A stretch of 64,000 nucleotides of DNA, taken from Chlamydomonas reinhardtii. Lineage: Eukaryota > Chlorophyta > Chlorophyceae > Chlamydomonadales > Chlamydomonadaceae. Within the stretch, counting starts at the first letter, position 1, and each line of letters starts with the position of its first letter. The position numbers were made by a program, and so were the translations under genes. Of the stretch, positions 1 through 9,855 are shown piece after piece. The notes under the pieces are model-generated. The model saw only the letters and a program-made list of their open reading frames with translations, did no database searches and was not told where the DNA came from. Location: assembly GCF_000002595.2 (NCBI RefSeq), contig NC_057020.1:5658058-5722057 (forward strand), written 5' to 3'.

Positions 1-2
1 CG

Positions 3-1178
3 GCGCTGGGCGCGTCGGCGGTGGCGGGCGCGCATGACGGGCTCGCGAACGGCTGCGCGGTGGGCGTGGCGGTGGCGCCGCCGACGCTGCAGCAGTTGGA
101 GGACATGTTCGCGGCGCCCGCGCAGTCGGCGCAGGAGCAGCAGCAGCAGTACCTGGAGGTGCCGCAGCAGCTGCTGCAGGAGCAGCAGCAGCAGCAGACG
201 GAGATGCCGGAGGCGGCCCCGGCCGCACTGGCGGTGTCCGCGGCCAGCGTCGAGCCGTGGGTTGACCTGCCTCAGCCAGCAGCCGCGCCGCCAGCGATGG
301 CGCCGGCTGTGGACGCGGCGGTTGCGGCGCCCGAGGAGGTGTGGGCCAACGGTCAAGTCAACGGCCACGCTCAGGCACCAGCACATCTTGACGCCATTGC
401 TGTTCCGGCGGTGGAACCAGAGCCGGTGCCGGCAGCAGCGGTGGCGGCTGATGCCCTGATAAGCCCAGCGCTGGAGGCAGTAGAGGCGGCGCCGCAGGAC
501 CTGAACGGCCACGTGAACGGTCATGTGAATGGCCATGCGAACGGCCATGTCAGCGAGTACGTCAACGGCCACGCGGCGGCCGTTGGTGTAGTTGCGCCGC
601 CGGCGGCGGATTGCGACTGGACCCGGCTGGACGGCGCCGCCGCCGCTGCTGTCGCTGTCGGCGCCGCGGCGGCACCGGAGCTGCTGCCAGTGGAGGCGCC
701 CCCAGTGGCGCCTGCGGCAGCCGAAGTGGTGGTGGCGGCGCCAGCGCCGGCACTTGTGGTGGCGATGCTCCCGCATGTGGATGTGGAGGACGTGGCGTCA
801 GCCGTGGCAGTGGCCGTGCTCACCAAGGAAGCGGATGCACGTGCGGCCGCTGCGGCGGCAGCAGCAGCGGCCGCCGCCGCCGCGGAGGCAGAGGCTGAGG
901 CGGCGGCTGTCGCGGCCGCCGCCGCTGCAGCCGTGGCTGCGGAGGCTGAGGTGGCGGAGGCCTCGCTAGCGACCCTGGCGGCGCAAGCCGTGGCGCAGGC
1001 GGCGGCGGAGACTTTGCAGACCCTGGCGGCCGCGCCAGTGCAGGAACAGGCGGCGGTGGCGCTTGACACAGCGGCACCCGCTGAGGCGCCGGTGCCTGCG
1101 GCGGCGGCGGAGGCGACAAGGCAGCAGGCGGCACCAGCAGTGCAGCAGCCGCTGCAGCAGCCGCATCCGCAGCAGTAG
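3..1178 (+). CDS. 3' terminal coding exon of an Ala/Gln-rich protein of unknown function (5' truncated by window)
   Basis: The frame is open from the first bases of the window to a TAG at 1176-1178, so this is the last coding exon of a gene that starts outside the window. No ATG is needed or evident. The visible 391 residues are low complexity. They hold Gln runs near the start (around 135-205), a run of NGH[VA] tetrapeptides at about 505-575 (an Asn-Gly-His-Val motif repeated five to six times), then long Ala/Glu/Val stretches that should form helix or coiled coil, and a Gln-rich tail. Third codon positions are strongly G/C and other frames give only Arg- or Pro-rich shadows, which supports this frame. 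No conserved domain is visible and no function is assigned. Confidence 0.6.
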   Translation, partial: ALGASAVAGAHDGLANGCAVGVAVAPPTLQQLEDMFAAPAQSAQEQQQQYLEVPQQLLQEQQQQQTEMPEAAPAALAVSAASVEPWVDLPQPAAAPPAMAPAVDAAVAAPEEVWANGQVNGHAQAPAHLDAIAVPAVEPEPVPAAAVAADALISPALEAVEAAPQDLNGHVNGHVNGHANGHVSEYVNGHAAAVGVVAPPAADCDWTRLDGAAAAAVAVGAAAAPELLPVEAPPVAPAAAEVVVAAPAPALVVAMLPHVDVEDVASAVAVAVLTKEADARAAAAAAAAAAAAAAEAEAEAAAVAAAAAAAVAAEAEVAEASLATLAAQAVAQAAAETLQTLAAAPVQEQAAVALDTAAPAEAPVPAAAAEATRQQAAPAVQQPLQQPHPQQ

Positions 1179-2166
1179 TCGTCAGCAGCAACCTTGCTCA
1201 ACCGTGAGAGAACTGCGCGCGTATTGCGCGCCCACGGGTCCGCATTTTGCGGGCGCATGGCTGTCCGTGGGTGGCGCGCTTTCAGGCCGTGCGTGGCCTC
1301 AGGAAAGTGCGTTGCTCGGCGGTGCCAGTCGCTGCGCCCGGGTGTGCCCGCCAGCATGTTTCGAGGAGAGCTCAACACGTTGAAGCGCCATCGCAAGATC
1401 ATTGGGGGACACCCACGACCAGCAGTACCGGGTTGCGGCCATCCAATGATTGATGATGTGCGATGCAGATTTTATCGCGCGAAGCTCAGAAACAGGAGCC
1501 CGCTCCAACGAGTGGCCGCACGTGCTGCCTTTATACTTGCGAGCCAGCTTGCATCACACATCGGCGTGTGCGAAGCAGGGCGATGTTGCTGTTCCTCCGC
1601 CTGAGCGGGGGCGTGGGCCGAGCGGAGAGGCGTGGAGCGGCCACGTGCACCAGAGACGTTCGCAAGACACATAGTTAATCGTAGCTTCCTTCCCATCAAT
1701 GGCATTTGTCCAGCATTGCGTCTACGCACATACCGTATACACTTAGGTAGCAAGCCACTTTTGCCTTTGTTGCCTTTCTGATGTGGGGCAAGCGGACGAG
1801 CCAAAAGACGAAAGCCCTGTTGTTTGGTTATTAGTCGGTCCAAGGGGCCCTCGCCCTTCAGCCGTGTCTGGAAAGCGTTTCTTGGGGCTGGAGGAGCCGA
1901 CTGAGTTGTGTCTGGACCTTTGTGGCAGATAAGGCTCTCGGCAACCAAGCCTGCAGTGCAAATACTTTCGTGCCGGGTCATCAGTAGTCCTGTGCTCGGC
2001 AAGGCTTGTGCAACTAGGAAATCGAGGTGCGGGCAGCTTGCCGCCTGGTGTCATCTTGGCGCCGGCATCTGTGTACGGCCTTTCTGGGCCGGGTTCCAAG
2101 GAGTTGGATGTGGGTGTGGCGACTTTGCATGGCGCGGAGTAATGGCCACAGCGAGGCGCGGAAATG

Positions 2167-2234
<68 letters not shown>

Positions 2235-2945
2235 TGTGTGTGTGTGTCTCGCGGCTGGGGGACGCGGATATGTCGGTGTGCCGCTGAGTGACCGTGGGCG
2301 TGTAGTGTGTCAGGTGTATCAAGTGTGTGCGAGTTTGCTTAGGCATGGGTACGTAGCAGGGTAGGCCAGCAGCAGATGAGCAGGAGGTCGCAGTGTGTCA
2401 ACTTGTCGTGTGGCCGGCAGAGCGCAGCCCGCGCACCCGAAAGTGGGGTCAAAACAAAGGGTCGATATAAGCATGTGTAGCACGGCTAGCCGTCGTGTTG
2501 GGAGGCCTTGCGCTCACGGTTTGGCTGCGGGTGCGATGACCCGAATGCTAGGGTCGATGTTGGGCAGCAGCGGCGGTGTTTGTCGCCGTGACTTCGCCCC
2601 TGCCGGCTCGCCTGGGGTTCACGCCGTGCAGGCGCTCTGAGAGCAAGCAGAGAGGACCGATAAACGCGCTAGTGTTTGTTGCTATGCGCGGGGGCGGCAA
2701 CAGCGCCCGTAGGCTGATTGAGGGAGTGTTGAGGGAATACGGAAGAAGCCAGATAGCAAGCAGGATAGGACCGCGACACTCTTTGGAAGGCGAAGTAAGG
2801 GCAAAGCCAGAATCCCGATGTTACGAGGGTGGGTTGATGCACGTACACAACAGTCTTGCGTCCATGTGCAAAGGTTTCATAATATTTTGGTCATCTGTCG
2901 GTCAAAGTTGTGGTGATGGCGTTTGATGTAATTGTTGATACGGTA
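1179..2945 (+). other. Putative long 3' UTR of the Ala/Gln-rich gene
   Basis: No convincing coding frame follows the stop. The first TGTAA (the usual polyadenylation signal in Chlamydomonas) is at 2927-2931, which would give a 3' UTR of about 1.75 kb. The stretch contains a TG microsatellite. A second TGTAA lies at 3578-3582. Confidence 0.4.
2168..2248. repeat. (TG)n microsatellite
   Basis: About 40 TG dinucleotides with one TA interruption, inside the putative 3' UTR of the first gene. Confidence 0.97.
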
Positions 2946-3913
2946 TCAAGTTTGGTTGTTGGGTGGTGGTGTTTGCAGAGAGAAAGCGCTGATGACGAAG
3001 AAGCAACAATCGGTGTGAGCTGGTGTACACTATAGATCTGCGAGACGATCAGGCGAGACTGGCTGGCGCCTGGGCGAGTGAGAAAGCCGCTGACTGCAGA
3101 TGCCGGAAATTGGGAGGCATACCGCAGGCGTTGCGGAGGCGGGAAGGAACCCACAAGCGTGGGAACGGAAGGCGGGAAGGGCTGTGCTATGCCATATGGA
3201 GGTAGCGCAGTGAACAGTCACAGGAAGAAGAAGAAAGTTGGCGTTCCCTGTTTGCTTTCACCGGCTGCTTATGGTGGCGCGGTGCGGGTTGTGGTCAGGG
3301 CACTGGCTGGGAAGGCGCGTACTCAACATGTCAAAGTTGTTGTCCAGGAACTGGCGGCTGTGGGTGAGTGTGCGCTGCAAAATTGTGAGGTTTAGGCGCG
3401 ATATCGTACAATCATCGTCTACTGATTCCAACTATTATAGCGGCGGATAAGCAGGACATCCAAGGTATTCCATAAGGTGCGGTGGCAGAAAAGGCTTCCA
3501 GTACTGCAAGGCTGTTTCGGCAGCGAGAGGAGAACGGCACATTGCTGATGCGGCGAGTGGCGATTGGGATCGGGAGCTGTAAGGAGCCCGACAGGCGAAC
3601 TTGCGGCGTGGGTGGACCCTACGCCCCCAAGGCCCGGACTGCCCAAAGGCTACGGGCCGCCATAGGGTAGGCAGACTGGCAGACGGAGGGACAAACCAAG
3701 TCACCAACGTCATTCATTGACAGTTGAATGGCGGCAGGCGGAGGGAGGCCATAAGATAATGTGAGATGGGCAAAGTCTGCAGCGCATCGCGCCGTCTCTG
3801 AGGCCAAAGCACTGCCACGCTCTACCAGCTGGCGGTGCTGTGACCTACCAATTTCTATAGGCACGCTCAGGCACCGCCGGCGAGTGTCCGCTCGGTCCAG
3901 CGGCAAAGAACGG
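2946..3913. other. Convergent intergenic region, no gene seen
   Basis: This lies between the 3' ends of the first gene (+) and the augmin-like gene (-). Only short non-coding-looking frames are present, and base composition is lower in GC than the flanking exons. Confidence 0.4.
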
Positions 3914-3918
3914 TTACA
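3914..3918 (-). terminator. Candidate TGTAA polyadenylation signal for the AUG6-like gene
   Basis: TTACA on the plus strand reads TGTAA on the minus strand, about 505 bases after the stop codon of the augmin-like gene. It is the first such signal downstream. Confidence 0.45.
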
Positions 3919-4422
3919 ACAGCGCTTGCCGCATAATAACCTGCCTCAACCCATACTACCCGCGATGTGTGAGTACTCCCAACATCCAATACACCTGATG
4001 CATGGGGACACGGACCCGTGCTGCCATCCGTGCTGCAAACGGCACGTCTCGTCCCACGGCTTTGGGCCCGCGCTGTGCTATCACCGCTACGCCGGGCCTT
4101 ACTACACTGCAAGCATCAAACCATCCCAAATCACAGGCCCACATTTCCCCAGCCCCTGCTCGGATTTGGGATTTATTTCACCACACCGAGGCCCGCCGTA
4201 TTCTTGTGGGATATCGCCCTGGTAGGGGCTGGGCCTTCACCACCAACACGCCCCTTCGCCTGCTTCCACGCCCGCAGCGCCCACTGCTACCCCTTGCTCT
4301 GGCTCCTGCTCCCTGGCAGGGGCCTGCAGCCGCGGCTACAGCCCCTGCCACAATCCCATTCGCTGACTTGCAGCCTCTGCCATCGCCCCTTCTGCTACCC
4401 GCCCTTGCTACAGTCCCTTCTG

Positions 4423-7400
4423 CTACTGCGCCTGCTGCTGCATGGCTGCCATACGTGCCTTGAGCGCCAGGATGTCTGCCCCCAGCACCACACCCGACCC
4501 GCCAGACGTCGCAGACGCCAGGCTTGACGACGTTCCCACCAGCCCCATCAGCCCGCCCGCCACAGCCCCGGCAGCCTGCACCGCAAGCGGCGCCGCAGCT
4601 GCAGCCGCGTCCAGCGCGGTGGCGAAGCTGCTGCCGCCAACGCCAGTGTTGCTGTTACCGCTGCCGACGGCACCGCCCGTCATGCTGCCCAAAACCTGGT
4701 CGATGCCACGAGACCGCGGCGACAGCAGCAGCCCCAGCGAGTGCTTTGCCAAGCCGTTGGCAGCCGCCATCGGGCTGGTAACAGCGGCGTCATCGCCCCG
4801 AAATTCCAACCCCTTGCTGCCGCCGCCGGCGACGCCCGCCGTCGGCGCCGTGGTCTTGACAGGGCTGAAGAATGAGGTGGCGGGCGGCGCCGCCGCTGTC
4901 GAGCCGACGTCAACGTCAGCCATCAGAACGTCGTCGTCATCGAAGCTGTCCGCCGTCAGCAGCGACGCCAGCGCCAGCCTGGCACTGCCGCCGCCGTCCA
5001 TCTGGGCCTGCCCGGCAGCAGCGCCAGAGGGGAAAGCGCCCACGGCTGCGCCGTGCTGGTTCGCGGATGGCTGATGGTGCTGCCGCACGGCCGCGGCCGC
5101 GAGCTCGGCGGCGGCTGCGAGCGCCTCGTCATCTGACCCATCCAGCCCGTCACCACTGTCCAGCCCCCCACCAAAGGCTCCGAAGCCGCCAAACCCGAAG
5201 CCGCTGCCGCCGCCGCCGTCGTTGCCATTGGCATCCTCGCTGCCGCCGCCGAAGGCGGCGCTGTGCACCGTCGCGCCAGCCAGCTCGCCAGGACCGCTCC
5301 TGCCGAAGCCGCTGCCTCCGAAGCCCAAAACCAGGCCGCTGGCGTCCTCCGCTGCACCACCGAAGCCCTGAGCGCCGAGCCCCAGCCTCCCGCCCAGCCC
5401 ATCAGCGCTCACTCCTGCCGGCGCCGGAGGCGCCGGCGCCGAAGGCGAGTGCCGCACGGACGCGCCTGATGGCGACATCGCGGTCGTGCCTGCGCTGCCC
5501 GCAGCAGCTGCCGGTGCCGGCGGCGCCGCCATTCCAGACGACGCCCGGAATGCAGCAACTGCCGCCGCCATCGCCTCAAACGTGGTCGGCGACTGCGACA
5601 CAGCGCCGGCGCGGGGCTGATGCGCAGAGCCCGGCGACGCGCCTACGCCGCTGCCGCTGCCGCCGGTCAGCTTCTGCAGCCGCGCCTGCAGCGCCGCCAC
5701 CTCGCCGCTGAGGGCCGAGGTGCTGGGCGACGCCACCGGGTGCTGATGCAGTTGCTGTTGGGACAACCGCGGCGAGTGCAGGCCCGGGGCCCCAACACCG
5801 GCACCGCCGCCAAAGCCCTCCAGCCCTCCCGCACTGTGGGACTTGGCGCGCCCCACAGGGCTCGCAGCGGCGCCCTGCCCGCCCACCGCGCCTGCTCCCA
5901 CCCCTGCGCCGAAGCCCGCCCCGGCGCCGGCCTCAGACAGCGATGCAGCGGTGCGGCCCCGTGCCGCCGTGAGCAGTCTGGGCGGCAGGCCGAGCATGAG
6001 AGTGCCGCCGTCAAGCCCAAGCCCCAGCTCCAGGCCCTGGTCTGCGGCTATGTCCTCAAAGCCCGCCAGGGCCAAGCCCTGACTAGGAGAGGCGAGCCCA
6101 GAGGCGAAGGCGGCGCCGCCAGTTCCTGTGTGGAGGATGCTGTCGTCGTCGTCGTCGAGGTACTCGAAGGCCGAGGCGGGCGGCCGGGAGCGCGGCGGCG
6201 GTGCCGATGGCTGGTGCGGGCAGCGCGCGCGCAGGGCCTCCAGCGTGGGCTCTGTGTGGAAGGAAGGATGGGAGCTGGGGCGATGATGGGAGTGCGATGG
6301 GGATGTACGTGCAGTCTCTTGCTCCCACCCCACACATGCGTGCCCCTGCCATCCCATTCTGCGCTGCCGACGCAAGCCTTACGCTTCGTCCGCGCCTCTG
6401 CAACGTTCTCTGCCCAACCCCTGACCGCACTTACCGTAAGCGGCCGCCTGCTGCCGCAGCGCCGCCGCCTGCGCCGCCATTTGCCGCGACGCCGCCGTGT
6501 GCACCTGCGGCGCGTGATCACACGAAACGGGTGTGTAGGTTGCCGAGCTCAGTTGAGGAATACCGAAGAGCAAAGACACCCTGCTCACACGAGGGCGCTT
6601 GCCTTGCGTGTTGCGGCGAGTGCACTGGTGCATTCCGCAAGAAACGTCACATGCTTTATCTTGATAGGCTTAAACTCCCATCCCGCACACACTACCACGT
6701 AGACACACACACGAACATGCGCACCTGCAGCTGGTGTGCCACGTGCGCCGCGTGGCTGCTGGGCTGGCTGGGCGGCTGCAGCAGCGGCGGCGGGCCTGCA
6801 TGGTGGCAAGAGCGGATTGCAAGGGGCGGGAAGGTCGACTGGTTGAGAGGCTGACGTGTGACACGTGAAAGGGCACACTGGTCAAGGATCAACCACACTG
6901 GTACGCCTCGCTCCATCCCCGTGCATAATCGCCTCCTCCGCTCCCTCCCTTCGCCCCATCCCGTCCCCGCCCCTCTCCCCCTTCTCCCTTCCCCTCCTTC
7001 CCGCCCCGCCCCGCGCCGCCCCGCCCCGCCCCGCCCCTGCCCCCGCTCACCCGCCGCCTCGCCCGCCATGGCCAGCTGGCTGACGTGCGGCGCCAGGCTG
7101 CCCAGCATGGACGCAAACAGCTGCACCGCCAGCACGATCTGGTCCGGACCCGGAGGCGACACAGCAGAGGGCCGGGAGCCAGCCGGCGGCGTGGGCTGCT
7201 GCTCCGCACCGGCAGAGCCGATGGTGGTGGAGGTGATGGTGGAGGTGGAGGTGCCGAGGAGCCCGGCCGCCGCGCGGGCGGCGATGGCACGGAGCTCAGC
7301 CCCGTCGACCTGGTGCGGGTGCAGCACCTGCTGCTGCTGCTGGGCGCCGCTTCCGGCTCCAATTCCGGTGCTGGGCGCAGCAGCGGTGGAGTGGTCCCCC

Positions 7401-9486
7401 AGTTGCCGCCGCGGCACCGCCTCCTGTAGGCCTTGTAGAGGCTGCTGCTTCGGCGCCCGCTCCTGGCCTTGTGTGCCCGTCATGAGCGCCTTGGCCAGCT
7501 CCGTGTGGTCCGTCAGGTGGCCGTCCAGACCTGACAGCATGCCCGCCAGCTGACGCAGCTGAGCCGACTGCCGCGCCGCCGCCGCCGCCAATGTGGCATC
7601 GGCGTCAGTGGCGGCTGCGCCGCCACCCGAAGGGCGGTCCGCCAGTGGGCTGCGGCCGGCTGCGGCCGCCGCCGCCGCGGCCTCCGCCATGGCCACGGCG
7701 GCGGGACTGCGCTGCACGCCGGGACTGCTGTTGCCGTTGCCGGCGGTTCCACCGCCGCTGCTGGCCGCGCGGTTCTGCAGCGGCGTCTGCTGCCGCGGCA
7801 AGGCGGCGGCTGTGGAAGCCTCCAGTCGCGCCTTGATCTCCGCCTGTGCATTCGCGAGCGGTTCGCAGGACACCGTGACCCTTCATGCATGCGCGCATCG
7901 CAGGTGTCCCACCGCCCGGACTTTCCTATAGCAACAACAGCTCCATAACATCTATCGGTCAACGCCAAGCCGACATACCCAATGCCGTCCCTACAGCTGA
8001 CCCACAGCCCCACATGCCCCGGCGCCCGGCGCTCCTACCTTGGCCGCTTCGTGCTGCCGGATGCTGGCCTGCAGGGCGTAGTAGGAGCGCTTGAAGCCGG
8101 CCGCACCCGCCTCCAGCGCCTCACACGCCGCCGAGCCGGCCGCGCAGGCGCCCAGGAAGGCGGCGGCGGCCTTACGCGACCGCGTCACGGCGTGGCCGAG
8201 CCGCAGCTCCAGAGGCAGAAGCTCCTCGGCGGGGCCGGGGCCGGCGCCGATCTGCGTGGCGGGCGGGGAAACCAGGGTGAGGGGGTTGAGTGCGTGTGTG
8301 TGTGTTGTTGGTGCATGCGGGGAAGGGCATGCGGGGAAGGCATACGGTGCGGTGGGCGAGAAGCGGGCGCACCGGGCGTTGAGGGGAGGTGGTGCCGCAC
8401 GCATGCAAACCCCTCGCGAGCGCACACCGCGCCTGTCTGAGTACAGCCCGGCAGTATGGCGGGCCATGTACGCTAGGGCTGCGTATGCGGCGACGTGTGG
8501 GGCCTGTAAGCGAGCAGGCCCATGCACACGCCGATCCATACCATATTGCATCAACATACCGCACATTACCGCCCGGACAGGTGGACACGCACCTGCGCCT
8601 GGTCCGGGCAGCTGGCCTCCAGCTCCTGCTGCAGAGCCAGTGTGGACAGCTCAAGCAGCAGTGACGTCAGCCTGCGAGCACACATTCACATGTACTGCCG
8701 TGTTACGGAGCCGTAGCAACGGAAGACGCCGTCTCGATTGAGCAGGTCGAGCAATCCGGAGTAAGTTTTAGAGGGCCTTTAGCGCACTGGTGGACGTAGG
8801 GAAAGGGCTGAGCTAGCCCCAGCTCATGGGGGGCCCAATCAACGTGCCTGTTGGAAGTGTTGGTCTTCAATGCAGACACCGGCAGAATCACTGAAGGGTC
8901 CAAGCGGCCAGCGTCCTTCAGCTCTTTCGTCCAGTCGCCGATCCTCTGAGGGTAGGCGCCAAGGACTCGGTAAGGAGGTATGGAAGCACGTAAGCCATCA
9001 GCGCATTAACTGGTTCTGCAGTGCAGTCCCGGGGTCGGGGTGGCAGCTGGTTGGTGGCACCGACGGAGCGCTTCCCCACAGCCCGGGGAACCCTCCTCCA
9101 CACTCTCCTCCCACCTGGTAGAAGGGCGTCTGCTGCACCTTGTCGAGGACTGGCCATTTGTCCTTGAAATCCTGTGAACCATCGCGACAAGAAGAGTAGT
9201 TGCAGGCTTCCCGCGCCTCGTTCCAGTCCCATACTCGAGGGCACCACGAGCAGCGCCGTCGTCGCACCTTTGACGCGCGCTGCTTTCCTTCTATGAGAGT
9301 GAACAGCCTATACAAAACATGCTCCAGCGCCTTGTTGTTGCTCCGGCGAAAGCAGGTCGGCGACAGCTCAAACCCCTCCTGACGAAGCGCTAAGTGCAGA
9401 CCTAGAATACAGAAGTTTCTATACAAAGCCGACTCGTCACTCGTGGGAACCTCCAGCTTAGCCGAGCTTGGCCCAGGTCTTTGCAT
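4423..9486 (-). CDS. AUG6: Augmin subunit 6 (HAUS6/AUG6)-like protein, nine exons
   Basis: Exons on the minus strand: 9486-9268, 9171-9115, 8945-8788, 8671-8593, 8251-8039, 7843-7051, 6795-6725, 6504-6435, 6251-4423. All junctions are GT-AG and phases agree throughout, giving 1162 residues. The ATG at 9486 is chosen because the only nearer upstream ATG runs into a stop. Residues 20-120 match the HAUS6 N-terminal domain as I recall it from plant AUG6: a short LYRNFCILGL segment, then FRRSNNKALEHVLYRLFTLI, then DFKDKWPVLDKVQQTPFY, then a KELKDAGRL helix. Residues from about 150 to 290 are helical, and a later 47-residue stretch from two small exons (6795-6725, 6504-6435) looks like coiled coil. 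The last exon encodes about 610 residues of Gly/Ala/Ser-rich, probably disordered tail. In animals and plants augmin recruits gamma-tubulin to spindle microtubules for branching nucleation. HAUS6 family membership is inferred from N-terminal similarity; the tail is not diagnostic. The donor at the end of exon 3 (A|GTGCGC) is the weakest junction. Confidence 0.75.
6796..7050 (-). repeat. AUG6-like intron 6 with GGGGC pentamer run
   Basis: The intron begins GTGAGC on the minus strand and is followed at about 7040-6990 by GGGGC-type pentamers and then G/A-rich sequence. This is a likely G-quadruplex-forming stretch, similar in composition to the one in the neighbouring PARP16-like gene. Confidence 0.6.
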
Positions 9487-9855
9487 TTTCGCAAACCCGT
9501 CAAGACTAGACAATGGTGTTGTTATGACTACGTCATTGTATTAGTATATGTTGACCGTATACGTAGTGCCTGGGCAGAAAGGCCTTGGCGGAAGAACACA
9601 GCCGATTGACAGACGCTGGATTTCTCTCCGTGTTTCCACATAGCGCAACTCAGTGTCTTATTTCAAGTTAATTTATAACTGGTTAATTGGACTAGCTCTG
9701 TGATTTTGCAAATCTCAATGACTTGCCTTATTCACTGATACGACGTGAGTTAGTGCATAACAGGAACCTAGACGCATATAAAGCTGCTGGATAGTGGAGC
9801 TGAGCTGGTAGCAGGTCAGAGAGGAGCTCCCTGGCCATTTTGGGCCGCGAGGGAC
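9487..9855. promoter_or_regulatory. Divergent promoter between AUG6-like (-) and PARP16-like (+) genes
   Basis: The two start codons are 369 bases apart and point away from each other. The stretch is much richer in A/T than the surrounding coding sequence. A TATAAAG box lies at 9777-9783, 73 bases before the plus-strand ATG. No ORF of note lies within. Confidence 0.6.

Noticed and set aside
521-1402. Minus-strand 293-codon ORF rich in Ala, Thr and Cys
   Set aside because: Shadow of the poly-Ala plus-strand exon; it runs past that gene's stop without any domain or splice support.
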